Source of the DNA: an uncultured Pelagibacteraceae bacterium
Lineage (GTDB): Bacteria > Pseudomonadota > Alphaproteobacteria > Pelagibacterales > Pelagibacteraceae
Assembly (NCBI GenBank): GCA_902604695.1
Contig: CACKZT010000001.1
Location: forward strand, 151,345-215,344
DNA length: 64,000 nucleotides
Reading direction: 5' to 3'
Shown: positions 36,162-45,242 of the stretch, piece by piece
Numbering within the stretch: position 1 is the first letter of the stretch
Layout of the letters: every line of letters starts with the position of its first letter
Notes under the pieces: generated by a model
What the model was told of the DNA's origin: nothing
Database searches by the model: none
Seen by the model: only the letters and a program-made list of their open reading frames with translations
Position numbers and translations under genes: made by a program

Positions 36162-36918
36162 TTTTTTTATTCTCAATCATTTTAACCGTAAGAATTGATA
36201 ATTCATACAAAATAAGTAGAGGTAAGGCTAACCCTATTTGTGTTATTGGATCTGGTGGAGTCAAGATTGCAGCAATAGTAAATATAATTACCACTACATA
36301 TTTTCTTCTTTTTTTTAAATATAAAGAATCAATGACTCCTATTCTTGCAAGTAAACTTAGAATGACTGGTAACTGAAAGCTTATTCCAAAAGCAAAAATC
36401 AATCTCATTATCAATGATAAGTACTCATTTACTTTTGCCTCAAGTTGTATCGCAATAGAACCAACTTCACCCTGACTTTCAAAACTTAAAAAAAATTTAA
36501 TAGCTAAGGGCATTATTAAATAGTAAACTAATAGTCCGCCTAGTAAAAAAAGTAATGGTGTAGCGATCAAATATGGTAATAGAGCTTTTTTTTCATCTCT
36601 ATAGAGACCTGGAGCTACAAACTTCCATATTTGAGAAAGAATTATTGGACTAGTTATAAAAAATGAAGCAAAAAAAGCTACTTTTAAGTATGTTAAAAAA
36701 GCTTCGTGTAAAGCAGTAAAAATTAATCTTCTGTCTAATTTATTTTCTATTACAGCATCAGAGTAAGGTTTTACTAAAAACTTATAAATTTCTTCAGAAA
36801 AAATATAACAAAATATAAATGCCAATAGTAAAAATACAAATGATCTTATTAATCTAGTCCTTAATTCAGTTAAATGGCCAACAAAACTTCCCGAATTTTC
36901 TGTATTTTTACTATTCAT
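36154..36918 (-). CDS. tatC: twin-arginine translocase subunit TatC
   Basis: A 254-residue six-helix membrane protein that recognises twin-arginine signal peptides. The conserved N-terminus (FVGHLTELRTRLIRS), the FRPGLY-like APGLYRDEKK and the ILTPPDPITQ segment are all present. It shares one base with the tatB stop. The window contains at least one likely Tat substrate, the frameshifted M48 lipoprotein with NRRKFLELF. Confidence 0.96.
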   Translation of the reverse strand: MNSKNTENSGSFVGHLTELRTRLIRSFVFLLLAFIFCYIFSEEIYKFLVKPYSDAVIENKLDRRLIFTALHEAFLTYLKVAFFASFFITSPIILSQIWKFVAPGLYRDEKKALLPYLIATPLLFLLGGLLVYYLIMPLAIKFFLSFESQGEVGSIAIQLEAKVNEYLSLIMRLIFAFGISFQLPVILSLLARIGVIDSLYLKKRRKYVVVIIFTIAAILTPPDPITQIGLALPLLILYELSILTVKMIENKKNA

Positions 36919-37157
36919 TATCTTTCTTTATCTTCGTTTTTTTTTACATGTTTTTTTTCATTTTCTTTATCCTCGTAAAGCATAGACTCATTATCAGTTA
37001 TTTCATTTACATTACGTTGAACTTCAGAAAAATATCTTTTAACTGAACCTATCCAATTTCCAACTTTTCTAAGTACAATTGGAAAATCTTTAGGTCCAAT
37101 CACTAAAATTGAAATTACTATTATTATAAGTAATTCAAACCAACCGATTTGCGGCAT
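36918..37157 (-). CDS. tatB: Sec-independent translocase subunit TatB
   Basis: A 79-residue protein: one N-terminal transmembrane helix (IGWFELLIIIVISILVIGPK), an amphipathic helix, and a charged acidic/basic tail. The Glu near position 8 (FELL) is characteristic of TatB rather than TatA. It is shorter than the E. coli protein (171) because of the small tail. It lies between tatA and tatC. Confidence 0.92.
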   Translation of the reverse strand: MPQIGWFELLIIIVISILVIGPKDFPIVLRKVGNWIGSVKRYFSEVQRNVNEITDNESMLYEDKENEKKHVKKNEDKER

Positions 37158-37162
37158 TGATG

Positions 37163-37357
37163 TTAATTATTATTTTGATTGTTATTGTCTTGGGAGTCGT
37201 TGTCTTTGTTTGAGGAATCTGGATTATCAGACATTCCTTTTTTAAAACTTTTAATTCCTTTAGCTACATCTCCCATTAAATCAGAAATTTTACCTCTTCC
37301 AAATAAAAGGACTACCAACACAACGACGATAGCTATTTGCCAAAATCCAATACTCAT
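37163..37357 (-). CDS. tatA: Sec-independent translocase subunit TatA
   Basis: A pore-forming subunit of about 64 residues: N-terminal transmembrane helix ([19 protein letters not shown]), the [20 protein letters not shown] amphipathic helix, and an Asp/Asn/Gln-rich tail. The start is set at the seventh codon of the longest frame because MSIGFWQ is the standard N-terminus. Confidence 0.94.
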   Translation of the reverse strand: MSIGFWQIAIVVVLVVLLFGRGKISDLMGDVAKGIKSFKKGMSDNPDSSNKDNDSQDNNNQNNN

Positions 37358-37398
37358 AGTTAACTTTATATACAATAAATTAGACTAAATAAATATCT

Positions 37399-38094
37399 TT
37401 ATTCGTCCGATTTAGGTGCCTTATTAATTGCATCTTCAATATCACCATAAATGTCCTCATTTTTGGTTTCAGATTGGTCTTTGTAAAATTTACCAGTCCC
37501 AAAAATTGTTGAGTCTATTGATGAACTATCAATTAATCCAGCAGAACTGAGTTCTTCTACGGTCGGAAGATCTGATAATTTTTGTATATTAAAATGATGC
37601 AAAAAATTCTCTGTTGTTATGTATTGAATTGGTTTACCTGGAACATCCTTTCTTCCAGCAGGACGCACCCAATCTAATTGTAATAAAATTTCAAGTGTGT
37701 TGGTTCCAAAAGCTACTCCTCGAATTTCCTCTATCTCCGATCTAGTAACAGGTTGATGATAAACGATAATAGAAAGTGTTTCGATAGTTGCTTTAGAAAG
37801 TTTTTTTTGTGTAGATTTTTGTAATGCCATTAGTTTGGACATACTCTCAGAGGTTCTAAAAGACCATTTATTTCGTAGACAAATTAGATTAATACCTCTG
37901 TTTTCATAATCAGATTGGAGATTTAATAGAATTTTCTTTACGTCTGATGATGTTTGAATTCTTTTTTCAATAGTTTCAATATCAAGAGGTTCTGATGCAG
38001 CAAAAAGAATTGCTTCAACTTGTTTTTCAAGTTTAGAGATATTTCTTGGAAATTTTAAAATATTATCTTTTTTATTTTTAATCTTTTTTTTCAT
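37399..38094 (-). CDS. scpB: condensin subunit ScpB
   Basis: A 231-residue winged-helix protein that joins ScpA and SMC in chromosome condensation. Characteristic segments: EAILFAASEPLD (about 27-38), LSIIVYHQPVTRSEIEEIRGV, and the conserved GRKDVPGKP-TQYITT region. An acidic C-terminal tail is present. Start abuts the scpA stop. Confidence 0.94.
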   Translation of the reverse strand: MKKKIKNKKDNILKFPRNISKLEKQVEAILFAASEPLDIETIEKRIQTSSDVKKILLNLQSDYENRGINLICLRNKWSFRTSESMSKLMALQKSTQKKLSKATIETLSIIVYHQPVTRSEIEEIRGVAFGTNTLEILLQLDWVRPAGRKDVPGKPIQYITTENFLHHFNIQKLSDLPTVEELSSAGLIDSSSIDSTIFGTGKFYKDQSETKNEDIYGDIEDAINKAPKSDE

Positions 38095-38835
38095 TTAATT
38101 ATTTTTTTTTATTAAAATTTTTTCAAATATTTTTTTTTGCATTATGTTGATTAAACCTTCTTTTGTAAGCTCTAAACTTGCTGCAAAAACACCGACAAAA
38201 CCTGTCTTTCTAAGATTTTTATTTTTTTGATAATATTGTGGCACAAGTTTTTCAATTTCTTTCCAATTTTCTAATTGACTCAAGTTTTCTTTTATTTGTT
38301 TAACTCCTTCTTCAGCTGTAAAAACTGGAAGTTTTGGTATGTTGATTGTTTTAAATGCTCTTTGCATTTTTAATACAGAATATGATTTTAATAAATCATA
38401 AAGACTCACATCATAAATAGGTGTATTAATAGATCTAATTCCACCTTTCATACCCCTATAAAAAATATTTATTCCTACTCTTTTCTTTTGAAGAATTTGA
38501 TCTGATAACAATCTAATTAGCTCAAGCTTTTTAAGCTGAAGTTTGAGTTTTTCAGCTACTTCCAAAGCTTTAAAATCATCTTCTTCATCTTCTGGAAGTA
38601 ATAATTTAGATTTCAAATAAGCTAACCAAGTTGCCATTACTAAAAATTCTGATGCTGTTTCTAAATTAAGATTTTTAGTTTCTTTTATATAAACTAAAAA
38701 TTGATCAGCTAATTTCGTTATAGATATATTTGCCAAATCAACTTTTTGAGATTTCGCTAGATCCAACAAAACATTTAAAGGACCTGAATAATTGGGAATT
38801 TCTATTGATATTGAGTTATTTAAATTTGATTCCAT
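38095..38835 (-). CDS. scpA: condensin subunit ScpA (kleisin)
   Basis: A 246-residue kleisin bridging SMC heads. The N-terminal motif SGPLNVLLDLAKSQKVDLANI (17-37) and ASEFLVMATWLAYLKSKLLLPE (61-82) are hallmarks; the C-terminal winged helix that meets SMC is at about 180-245. It lies between nagZ and scpB in the alphaproteobacterial order. Confidence 0.94.
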   Translation of the reverse strand: MESNLNNSISIEIPNYSGPLNVLLDLAKSQKVDLANISITKLADQFLVYIKETKNLNLETASEFLVMATWLAYLKSKLLLPEDEEDDFKALEVAEKLKLQLKKLELIRLLSDQILQKKRVGINIFYRGMKGGIRSINTPIYDVSLYDLLKSYSVLKMQRAFKTINIPKLPVFTAEEGVKQIKENLSQLENWKEIEKLVPQYYQKNKNLRKTGFVGVFAASLELTKEGLINIMQKKIFEKILIKKNN

Positions 38836-38843
38836 AGCTTATT

Positions 38844-39791
38844 TTAACTTAAAAACTTATAAAATTCTGAAGTTTTTTTCTTAGTAAAACTATCAATTAA
38901 TGGGATGTGTTTTAGCAATTTTTTTGACTCATTATATTTTCCCGAACAATATAAAACTAGATTACAACCTGCTTTTAATGATTTAAGAGCATTAGTTATT
39001 AAATCATATTTTAAAGCTTTCATAGATATATCATCGGATATGAGAATTCCTCTAAAACCAATTTTTTTTCTAATAATCTTAGAGATGATGGTCTCAGAGT
39101 GAGTGCTGACATTATTTTTATCAATTTTAGAATATAAAATATGAGCCGTCATAGCGAATTGGGAATTCATTCCTCTAAAACAATCAAAATCAAATTTACT
39201 TAAATATTTAAAATTTATATTTACTTTAGGTAATTTTTTATGACTATCAACAGTAGCACTTCCATGTCCAGGTATATGTTTAATTACAGTTGATATACGA
39301 TTTTTCTTGTAAATATCTATACAGAGAGAACCTAACTTTTTTATAATCTTTTTATTGTTGGAAAAACTTCTATTTCCAATTACTTTATGTGTTTCCTCTT
39401 TTAGCATATCAAGAACAGGAACTGTATTAATATTGATGCCTAAAAGTTTAAAAATACTGCAAATAGTATTTATGTAATTTGAATATAGATTAAGACTTAA
39501 TTTTTGGTTCTTAATAAAAATATCTCCAAATAATTTTTGACTATAAGCTGAATTATCAAAGAATTTCGACATTCTACATACTTGGCCACCTTCTTCATCA
39601 ATTAAGATAGGATATTTATTGTCTTTCATGATGTTTCTGACAGAATTTATTAATTTTTTTGTTTGTTTAAAAGACTTGATATTTCTTTTAAACAAAATAA
39701 TTCCCCAAGGTTTTTCCTCTTTCATCAAATTTTTTTCCTTTTGAGAAAGATAATATCCTGAAAGACTAATTATTATTGCTTTTCTTCTCAT
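38844..39791 (-). CDS. nagZ: beta-N-acetylhexosaminidase NagZ
   Basis: Cytoplasmic GH3 enzyme of 315 residues that removes GlcNAc from anhydro-muropeptides in peptidoglycan recycling. The hallmark KHIPGHGSATVDSH (about 165-178) carries the catalytic His, and the nucleophile Asp lies in ILISDDISMKAL. An IDEEGGQVCRM segment binds the sugar. It overlaps the upstream small membrane protein by four bases and lies upstream of scpA. Confidence 0.93.
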   Translation of the reverse strand: MRRKAIIISLSGYYLSQKEKNLMKEEKPWGIILFKRNIKSFKQTKKLINSVRNIMKDNKYPILIDEEGGQVCRMSKFFDNSAYSQKLFGDIFIKNQKLSLNLYSNYINTICSIFKLLGININTVPVLDMLKEETHKVIGNRSFSNNKKIIKKLGSLCIDIYKKNRISTVIKHIPGHGSATVDSHKKLPKVNINFKYLSKFDFDCFRGMNSQFAMTAHILYSKIDKNNVSTHSETIISKIIRKKIGFRGILISDDISMKALKYDLITNALKSLKAGCNLVLYCSGKYNESKKLLKHIPLIDSFTKKKTSEFYKFLS

Positions 39792-40057
39792 TTTTTATTA
39801 AACAATTCCCAAAAGTTTCTTTTAATTTTTTTTTCATTTTCAATATTATATCCGAAATTAAATTCTATAACGTCATCAGTATCGTTTTCTAAATATTCAA
39901 GATCACTTATTTTTTTATTAATTTCAAAGTTATAATTAAGACGATTTTTTTTAATTTCTTTAATGTAATTTTCTGAGAAATAATGATTTAAAATAAAATA
40001 AAAAAAAATACCAATTGAAATAAAAATGGAAGGGTAAACAATTTTTTTGATCATCAC
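39788..40057 (-). CDS. small membrane protein in the SPOR-gene position
   Basis: An 89-residue protein of unknown function. It has one N-terminal transmembrane helix (about 9-27) and an acidic, Asn/Glu-rich soluble tail with a GYNIENEKK segment; nothing resembles the roughly 75-residue SPOR fold. In many alphaproteobacteria the gene between argS and nagZ encodes a SPOR-domain cell-division protein with exactly such an N-terminal anchor. It overlaps argS and nagZ by four bases each, so it is probably translated. I infer a stripped-down relict or replacement; no function is claimed. Confidence 0.7.
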   Translation of the reverse strand: MMIKKIVYPSIFISIGIFFYFILNHYFSENYIKEIKKNRLNYNFEINKKISDLEYLENDTDDVIEFNFGYNIENEKKIKRNFWELFNKK

Positions 40058-41778
40058 ATTTTTTTTGGAAGAGATACTCCTAATATATTCATTCCATTTT
40101 CTATAACAATTGATAGAGATTTTATTATAAAAAGAGTTTTAGTATTTCTTATTACTCCATTATTAATAAACCTATAATTTTCATCTTCATTTCCCTTACT
40201 CCAATAAGAATGGAATAAAGTTGCTAAATCATATAAATAAAATGGTATTCTATGTGGCTCAAATTTTTTGGATGCAGTCTCAATAACCTTTGGCCAATTA
40301 AAAATTTTCCTAATAATTCGAATTTCATATGAATTTAAATTAAAATCTTTTCCATTATATATTAACGGATCTTTTAAATTAATTTTTAGAGTATTAAACA
40401 AAGAATTAATTCTTGCATAGCAATATTGAACATAAAAAACTGGATTTTCTTTATTTTTCTCTAAGACTTTATCAAAATCAAAATCTAATTCCATATCATT
40501 GCTCCTATTTAACATCATAAATCTAATTGAGTCTTTATCTACTTCCTTGAGTAGATCTTGTGCAGAAATAAAATCGCCAGCTCTTTTTGACATTTTAAAA
40601 GGTTTTCCCTTTTTATATAATTTGACGAGTTGACAGACTCTACACTCTAATTTTATTTTATTTTGTGATAAAGCTGAAACAGCACCGCTAATACGTTTAA
40701 TATAACCAGTATGATCAGCACCCAATATATTTATTAAAAAATCATATCCTCTAGAAACTTTATCTAAGTGATAAGCAACATCATTGGCGAAATAAGTCCA
40801 TGTCCCGTCATTTTTTTGAAGCGCTCGGTCAGTATCATCACCGAATAATTTGGACTTAAATAACAGTCTCTTTTTTTTAATCCAGTTCTTTGTGTCATCA
40901 CCTTTAGGGGGATCTAAATAGCCTTCTTTAATATAGTCATTTTTTTCAAGAATTTTAATTGCTTTATTTACTAAATCTTTTTTAACTATTTCTTTTTCTG
41001 AAAAGAAATAATCATGTTGGATGCCAAGTTTCTTTAAATCTGATTTAATTAATTTCATAGAATATTTAAGAGACTCTTCTGCTAACAATTCATAATCTTT
41101 TTTAAAGTCACTAAAAGATAGTTTTGGGTGAGAATTAATTATTTCCTCAGCAATGTCTAATATATATTGACCTGGATAAAGATCACTATCAGCAGGAAAT
41201 TTTTCTTGATATTTTATTTCTCGAATTCTTAAAAAAACTGACTTTGCAAAGTTAATTATTTGGTTCCCGTAATCATTTATGTAATATTCTTTTGTAACTT
41301 TATTGCCGTTAAATTTAAGTAAGTTAGATAAAACGTCACCATAAATAGCTCCTCTGCAATGACCTACATGCATTGGACCAGTAGGATTAGCAGAAACAAA
41401 CTCAATATTGAATGATTTATCATTTATAGAAGATCCATAATTTTTATCAAATTTAATTATGTCTAAAATATATTGATAGATAAACTGAGAAGTTAATTTT
41501 ATGTTTAAAAAGCCAGGTCCCGCTACCTCTATAGTCTCAATATTTTTGCTTTTTAAAATTACTAATTTTTTTATATTACTAGCTAATTCAAAAGGTTTAA
41601 TTCCATTTGTTTTGCCTAATATTAAAGCAATATTTGAAGATAAATCAAAATCAAACTCTTGCGGAGGACTCTCAACAGTTATTCCTTTAAAATTATTTAA
41701 TTGAATTAACTTTAATTCCTTTTTTTTTTCTGAAACTATATCTATTAATTCCTTTTCTATTTTATTAAATATATTCAT
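40054..41778 (-). CDS. argS: arginyl-tRNA synthetase
   Basis: Class I synthetase of 574 residues charging tRNA-Arg. The HIGH motif is HVGH (137-140, in PTGPMHVGHCRGA), and KMSKRAGD (a KMSKS-like loop) is present near residue 395. The N-terminal Add-1 domain and the C-terminal anticodon-binding all-alpha domain (ending GVSLPKKM) are complete. It overlaps dgt by four bases upstream. Confidence 0.96.
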   Translation of the reverse strand: MNIFNKIEKELIDIVSEKKKELKLIQLNNFKGITVESPPQEFDFDLSSNIALILGKTNGIKPFELASNIKKLVILKSKNIETIEVAGPGFLNIKLTSQFIYQYILDIIKFDKNYGSSINDKSFNIEFVSANPTGPMHVGHCRGAIYGDVLSNLLKFNGNKVTKEYYINDYGNQIINFAKSVFLRIREIKYQEKFPADSDLYPGQYILDIAEEIINSHPKLSFSDFKKDYELLAEESLKYSMKLIKSDLKKLGIQHDYFFSEKEIVKKDLVNKAIKILEKNDYIKEGYLDPPKGDDTKNWIKKKRLLFKSKLFGDDTDRALQKNDGTWTYFANDVAYHLDKVSRGYDFLINILGADHTGYIKRISGAVSALSQNKIKLECRVCQLVKLYKKGKPFKMSKRAGDFISAQDLLKEVDKDSIRFMMLNRSNDMELDFDFDKVLEKNKENPVFYVQYCYARINSLFNTLKINLKDPLIYNGKDFNLNSYEIRIIRKIFNWPKVIETASKKFEPHRIPFYLYDLATLFHSYWSKGNEDENYRFINNGVIRNTKTLFIIKSLSIVIENGMNILGVSLPKKM

Positions 41779-42914
41779 TTTATTTTGTTATAAAGGTTAA
41801 TTGCAAATCTATCTGTCATACCTGCTATAAAATCACATATATTTCTTTCAATTTCTTTTTTGGTTAAATTATTTAATTTTATAAATCTTTTAGGCTTTCT
41901 TTTCATTAGATGAAATAAAGATCTTATGATTTTTTTTCCTTTTTTTGTTTTAGATAAAACTTTTGGACTAAAATACATTTTTTCTCTTAGAAAATTTTTA
42001 ATTGAAATATCAAATGAATTCATCTCCTCTGAAAAACAAACAATGGGTATATTGGTATTGTATACATCTTTAATTGTCTTAATTTGATTTTTTTTTAAAT
42101 TTTTTTTTGTATTAGATATTATATCTTTGACCATTTCATTAATTATTTCTCTTATAATTTGTCTTAATACTAACTCTCTATTACTGGTTCTAGTTTTTTT
42201 AAGATTTTTAACAATTATATCTGAAATAATTGGAATATTGTCTAATTCTTCAATCTTAAACAAATTAGCTCGTAAACCATCTTCTAAATCGTGACTGTTA
42301 TAAGCTATATCGTCTGATATAGAAGCAATCTGAGCCTCTAAGCTTGGATTTTTAATAAAATTAATTTTTTTTTTAAAAAAATTTTTTCCTAAGATGCTAT
42401 TCATTGAAGCAAGATTGTAAACTGGACCATTGTGTTTTATCAAACCGTCTAAAGTTTCTAAAGATAGGTTTAATCCTTTAAAATTATAATACTTATTTTC
42501 TAATAAAGTAACTATTCTTATAGTTTGAATATTGTGATCAAATCCTCCAAAATTCTCCATACATTCGTTAAGAGCCTCTTCACCCGCGTGACCAAAGGGA
42601 GTGTGGCCAAGATCATGAGCCAGACTAAGTGTTTCTGTTAAGTCCTCATTTAATGTAAAATATTTACAGAGTGTTCTAGCAATTTGAGACACTTCTAAAG
42701 AATGTGTAATCCTTGTTCTATAATGATCCCCACTTGTATTTATAAAAACTTGAGTTTTGTGTTTTAACCTTCTAAAGGCAGTAGAGTGTATTATTCGATC
42801 TCTGTCTCTTTGATATGGACTTCTTAATAAACTCTTTTTTTCAGAAAACATCCTACCTTTAGATTTAATTGGTATGGATAATTTTGAATATTCACTTTTT
42901 GAATTTTTTTGCAT
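41775..42914 (-). CDS. dgt: dGTPase-like HD-domain triphosphohydrolase
   Basis: A 379-residue deoxynucleotide triphosphohydrolase that removes excess dNTPs. HD-superfamily metal ligands are visible: H71 in THSLEV, H100-D101 in LAHDLGHTPFGH, and a later SDDIAYNSHDLEDG aspartate. First gene of the dgt-argS-nagZ-scp-tat-serS run. Divergent from the ErpA-like gene. Confidence 0.93.
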   Translation of the reverse strand: MQKNSKSEYSKLSIPIKSKGRMFSEKKSLLRSPYQRDRDRIIHSTAFRRLKHKTQVFINTSGDHYRTRITHSLEVSQIARTLCKYFTLNEDLTETLSLAHDLGHTPFGHAGEEALNECMENFGGFDHNIQTIRIVTLLENKYYNFKGLNLSLETLDGLIKHNGPVYNLASMNSILGKNFFKKKINFIKNPSLEAQIASISDDIAYNSHDLEDGLRANLFKIEELDNIPIISDIIVKNLKKTRTSNRELVLRQIIREIINEMVKDIISNTKKNLKKNQIKTIKDVYNTNIPIVCFSEEMNSFDISIKNFLREKMYFSPKVLSKTKKGKKIIRSLFHLMKRKPKRFIKLNNLTKKEIERNICDFIAGMTDRFAINLYNKIK

Positions 42915-42924
42915 AAAATCAACA

Positions 42925-42945
42925 TAAAATGTATACTACATTTTA
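42925..42945. promoter_or_regulatory. 9-3-9 inverted repeat with -10 between dgt and erpA
   Basis: TAAAATGTA-TAC-TACATTTTA is a perfect inverted repeat filling most of the 33-base gap between the divergent starts. Its centre contains TATACT (42932-42937), 5 of 6 to the -10 consensus on the plus strand. A repressor or activator bound here would control both genes. The regulator is unknown. Confidence 0.5.
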
Positions 42946-42947
42946 AT

Positions 42948-43271
42948 ATGAATATGACTAAAAAAATCAGTTTTACAGAAGATGCTTTAAAACAAATAAA
43001 AAAAGTTATTTTAGAAAACGGGCCAAAAAAGTACTTCCGAATTTCAGTTAAAGGTGGAGGGTGTTCTGGTTTTAAATACAACTTTACTTTTGATGATCAA
43101 GTTAACAAGGATGATGTTATTTTTGAGTCAACTATAATTGATAAAACTTCACTAACTATAATTGAAGGATCAACTATAGATTATAAAAAAGAAATGATAG
43201 GAGATACATTTGTTATAAATAATCCTAAAGCTTCTTCTTCATGTGGTTGTGGTTTATCTTTTTCTGTTTAA
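42948..43271 (+). CDS. erpA: A-type Fe-S carrier, ErpA/IscA family
   Basis: Delivers Fe-S clusters to target proteins. The three cluster cysteines are seen: one in KGGGCSGF and two in SSCGCGLSF at the C-terminus. The Met at 42948 (or the Met two codons later) gives the normal length of about 107; an in-frame ATG at 42909 would overlap dgt and is less likely. There is no clear Shine-Dalgarno sequence. It ends TAATG, sharing bases with the xth start, so the two are coupled. Confidence 0.9.
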   Translation: MNMTKKISFTEDALKQIKKVILENGPKKYFRISVKGGGCSGFKYNFTFDDQVNKDDVIFESTIIDKTSLTIIEGSTIDYKKEMIGDTFVINNPKASSSCGCGLSFSV

Positions 43272-44047
43272 TGAGAATTATTTCTTGGAATGTCAATTCA
43301 GTTAGAGCGCGATTGGATAATATTTTAAATTATATAAAGAGTAGAAAACCAGATATTTTATTTTTACAGGAAATTAAAGCTCAAAATCAAGATTTTCCCG
43401 AAGAAGTTTTTAAAGAAGCTGGATATACCTCCTATGTTTTTGGACAGAAAAGCTACAATGGTGTTGCATTTTTATCTAAAATAGAAATTTTAAATATTAA
43501 TTATGATTTTATTAAGGATAAATTAAATCAAGCAAGAATAATTTCTGGTGATATTAAAATAAAAAAAAATTTGGTAAAACTAATAAATATTTATGTGCCT
43601 AACGGCAACCCAATAGATACTGAGAAATTTCAATATAAAAAAAGATGGTTAGATTTATTTAATAAAAAAATAGATGAGATTTTAAAAAAAAATTCAAATA
43701 TTATTATTTCTGGCGACTTTAATATTATTCCTGAAGAAATCGATGTTTATGACTCAAAAAGATACGAAAATGATGCTCTTTTTAAATTAGAAATCAGAAA
43801 AAAGTTTAGAGAATTAATCAACAAAGGTTTTACAGATGTATATAGATATATTAACAAAAAAAAGGAAGAATACACTTTTTGGGATTACTTTGCAGGTTCG
43901 TGGCCTAAAAATCATGGAATGCGAATAGACCATTTTTTAGTTTCAAATAACATTTTGCCAATTGTTAAAAATATTAATATTAATAAAAAACCAAGAGGTG
44001 AATTAAAACCATCTGATCATACACCTATCGAGTTGGAAATTATTTAA
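43271..44047 (+). CDS. xthA: exodeoxyribonuclease III
   Basis: Apurinic/apyrimidinic endonuclease and 3' exonuclease in base-excision repair, about 258 residues. I set the start at the ATG overlapping the erpA stop because MRIISWNVNSVRAR is the canonical N-terminus. Catalytic motifs: FLQEIK (metal Glu), NIYVPNG, SGDFNIIPEEIDVYD, MRIDHFLVS and SDHTPIE. It overlaps the convergent manC end by eight bases. Confidence 0.95.
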   Translation: MRIISWNVNSVRARLDNILNYIKSRKPDILFLQEIKAQNQDFPEEVFKEAGYTSYVFGQKSYNGVAFLSKIEILNINYDFIKDKLNQARIISGDIKIKKNLVKLINIYVPNGNPIDTEKFQYKKRWLDLFNKKIDEILKKNSNIIISGDFNIIPEEIDVYDSKRYENDALFKLEIRKKFRELINKGFTDVYRYINKKKEEYTFWDYFAGSWPKNHGMRIDHFLVSNNILPIVKNININKKPRGELKPSDHTPIELEII

Positions 44048-45242
44048 TTCTGCCATATATGTCTTGATATCTTACAATATCACTTTCTTTAAGTATAGAA
44101 CCAAGTTGTACCTCAATAATTTTTACTGGGGTTTTAAATTTATTCTCAATTCTATGAATTGCTCCTTTAGGAATAAAAACAGAGTCATTTTTATTTTTGA
44201 TAAATATTTTTTTGTTTATAGTAATTTTTGGTTTACCTTGTGTTATCATCCAATGTTCAGATCTATAAAAATGTTTTTGAAGACTTAAGCATCCTTTAAA
44301 TTTAACGTATAATTCTTTTACGAGAAAACCTTTTCCTTTGAACAAATTTACATATTTTCCCCAAGGCCTATGAAAAATATTTTTCTTTTTGATGTATTTG
44401 TTAATATTTTTGTTATACATTTTTGATATTTCATACCAACTCCCAAGATCTGACCAAGGAATATTTAATTTAATCGCATTAATATTATTTGCTTTTTCTA
44501 ATATTGCGTTATCAAAAGAAATTTTTTTAGTATTATTGAAAAATTTTTTATTTAGATAATAAACATTATTTTTATATTGTGAATTATAGACTGACAATAC
44601 ACAGTTTTTGAAAATTTCTGGTTGGTGTAATTTATAATTATTAATTATAGAATCTTTTCTTATAAAGAACATTCCAGAATTCCAGTATCCGTTTTTTGAT
44701 ATGATTTTTTTTGCTTTTATTTCGGAAGGTTTTTCAATAAATTTTATTACTTTGTTAAGTTTTTTTTTGCTTTTTGTCAAAAAATATCCAAATTGATTTG
44801 AGGGTTTTGTGGGTTTGATTCCAAATATAAATACATTTTCATATGATAGATTATTTTTATTCTTTATTAGAGATTTTTTTAAAATATGAAATTTTTCAAT
44901 TAAATGGTCAGAGGTAAAATACATTAAAGGTTGATCTATTGGTATTTCCTTTAGTAACGCAGACGACAATATTGCAGGTGCTGTATTTCTTTTTTTAGGT
45001 TCTAAGATAATACTATATTTTTTGATTTTTGTTTTTTTTAAATAATATTTAAGCTGTTTTAAGTAGTTTGAATTAGCGCTGATTATTGGGTTATCAAAAA
45101 TTGGATCTTTTATTCTCTCTAAGGTTTTTTCAAATAATGTCCAACCACCAAAATCAATAAATTGTTTTACAGTGTTTTTTTTAGACTCAGGCCAAAGTCT
45201 TGTTCCAGCCCCTCCACATAAAATTACTGGTCTGATTTTCAT
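44040..45242 (-). CDS. manC: mannose-1-phosphate guanylyltransferase (ManC-like)
   Basis: Makes GDP-mannose from mannose-1-phosphate and GTP. The pyrophosphorylase motif GGAGTRLWPESKK (9-21) and FIEKPSE (about 168-174) are present. The C-terminal type-II phosphomannose isomerase-like cupin is recognisable by LSLQKHFYRSEHWMI, then GKPKITIN and IPKGAIHRIEN. At 400 residues it is shorter than the usual 460-480. It directly follows ilvD (sharing one base), and feeds surface polysaccharide synthesis. Confidence 0.9.
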   Translation of the reverse strand: MKIRPVILCGGAGTRLWPESKKNTVKQFIDFGGWTLFEKTLERIKDPIFDNPIISANSNYLKQLKYYLKKTKIKKYSIILEPKKRNTAPAILSSALLKEIPIDQPLMYFTSDHLIEKFHILKKSLIKNKNNLSYENVFIFGIKPTKPSNQFGYFLTKSKKKLNKVIKFIEKPSEIKAKKIISKNGYWNSGMFFIRKDSIINNYKLHQPEIFKNCVLSVYNSQYKNNVYYLNKKFFNNTKKISFDNAILEKANNINAIKLNIPWSDLGSWYEISKMYNKNINKYIKKKNIFHRPWGKYVNLFKGKGFLVKELYVKFKGCLSLQKHFYRSEHWMITQGKPKITINKKIFIKNKNDSVFIPKGAIHRIENKFKTPVKIIEVQLGSILKESDIVRYQDIYGRIK

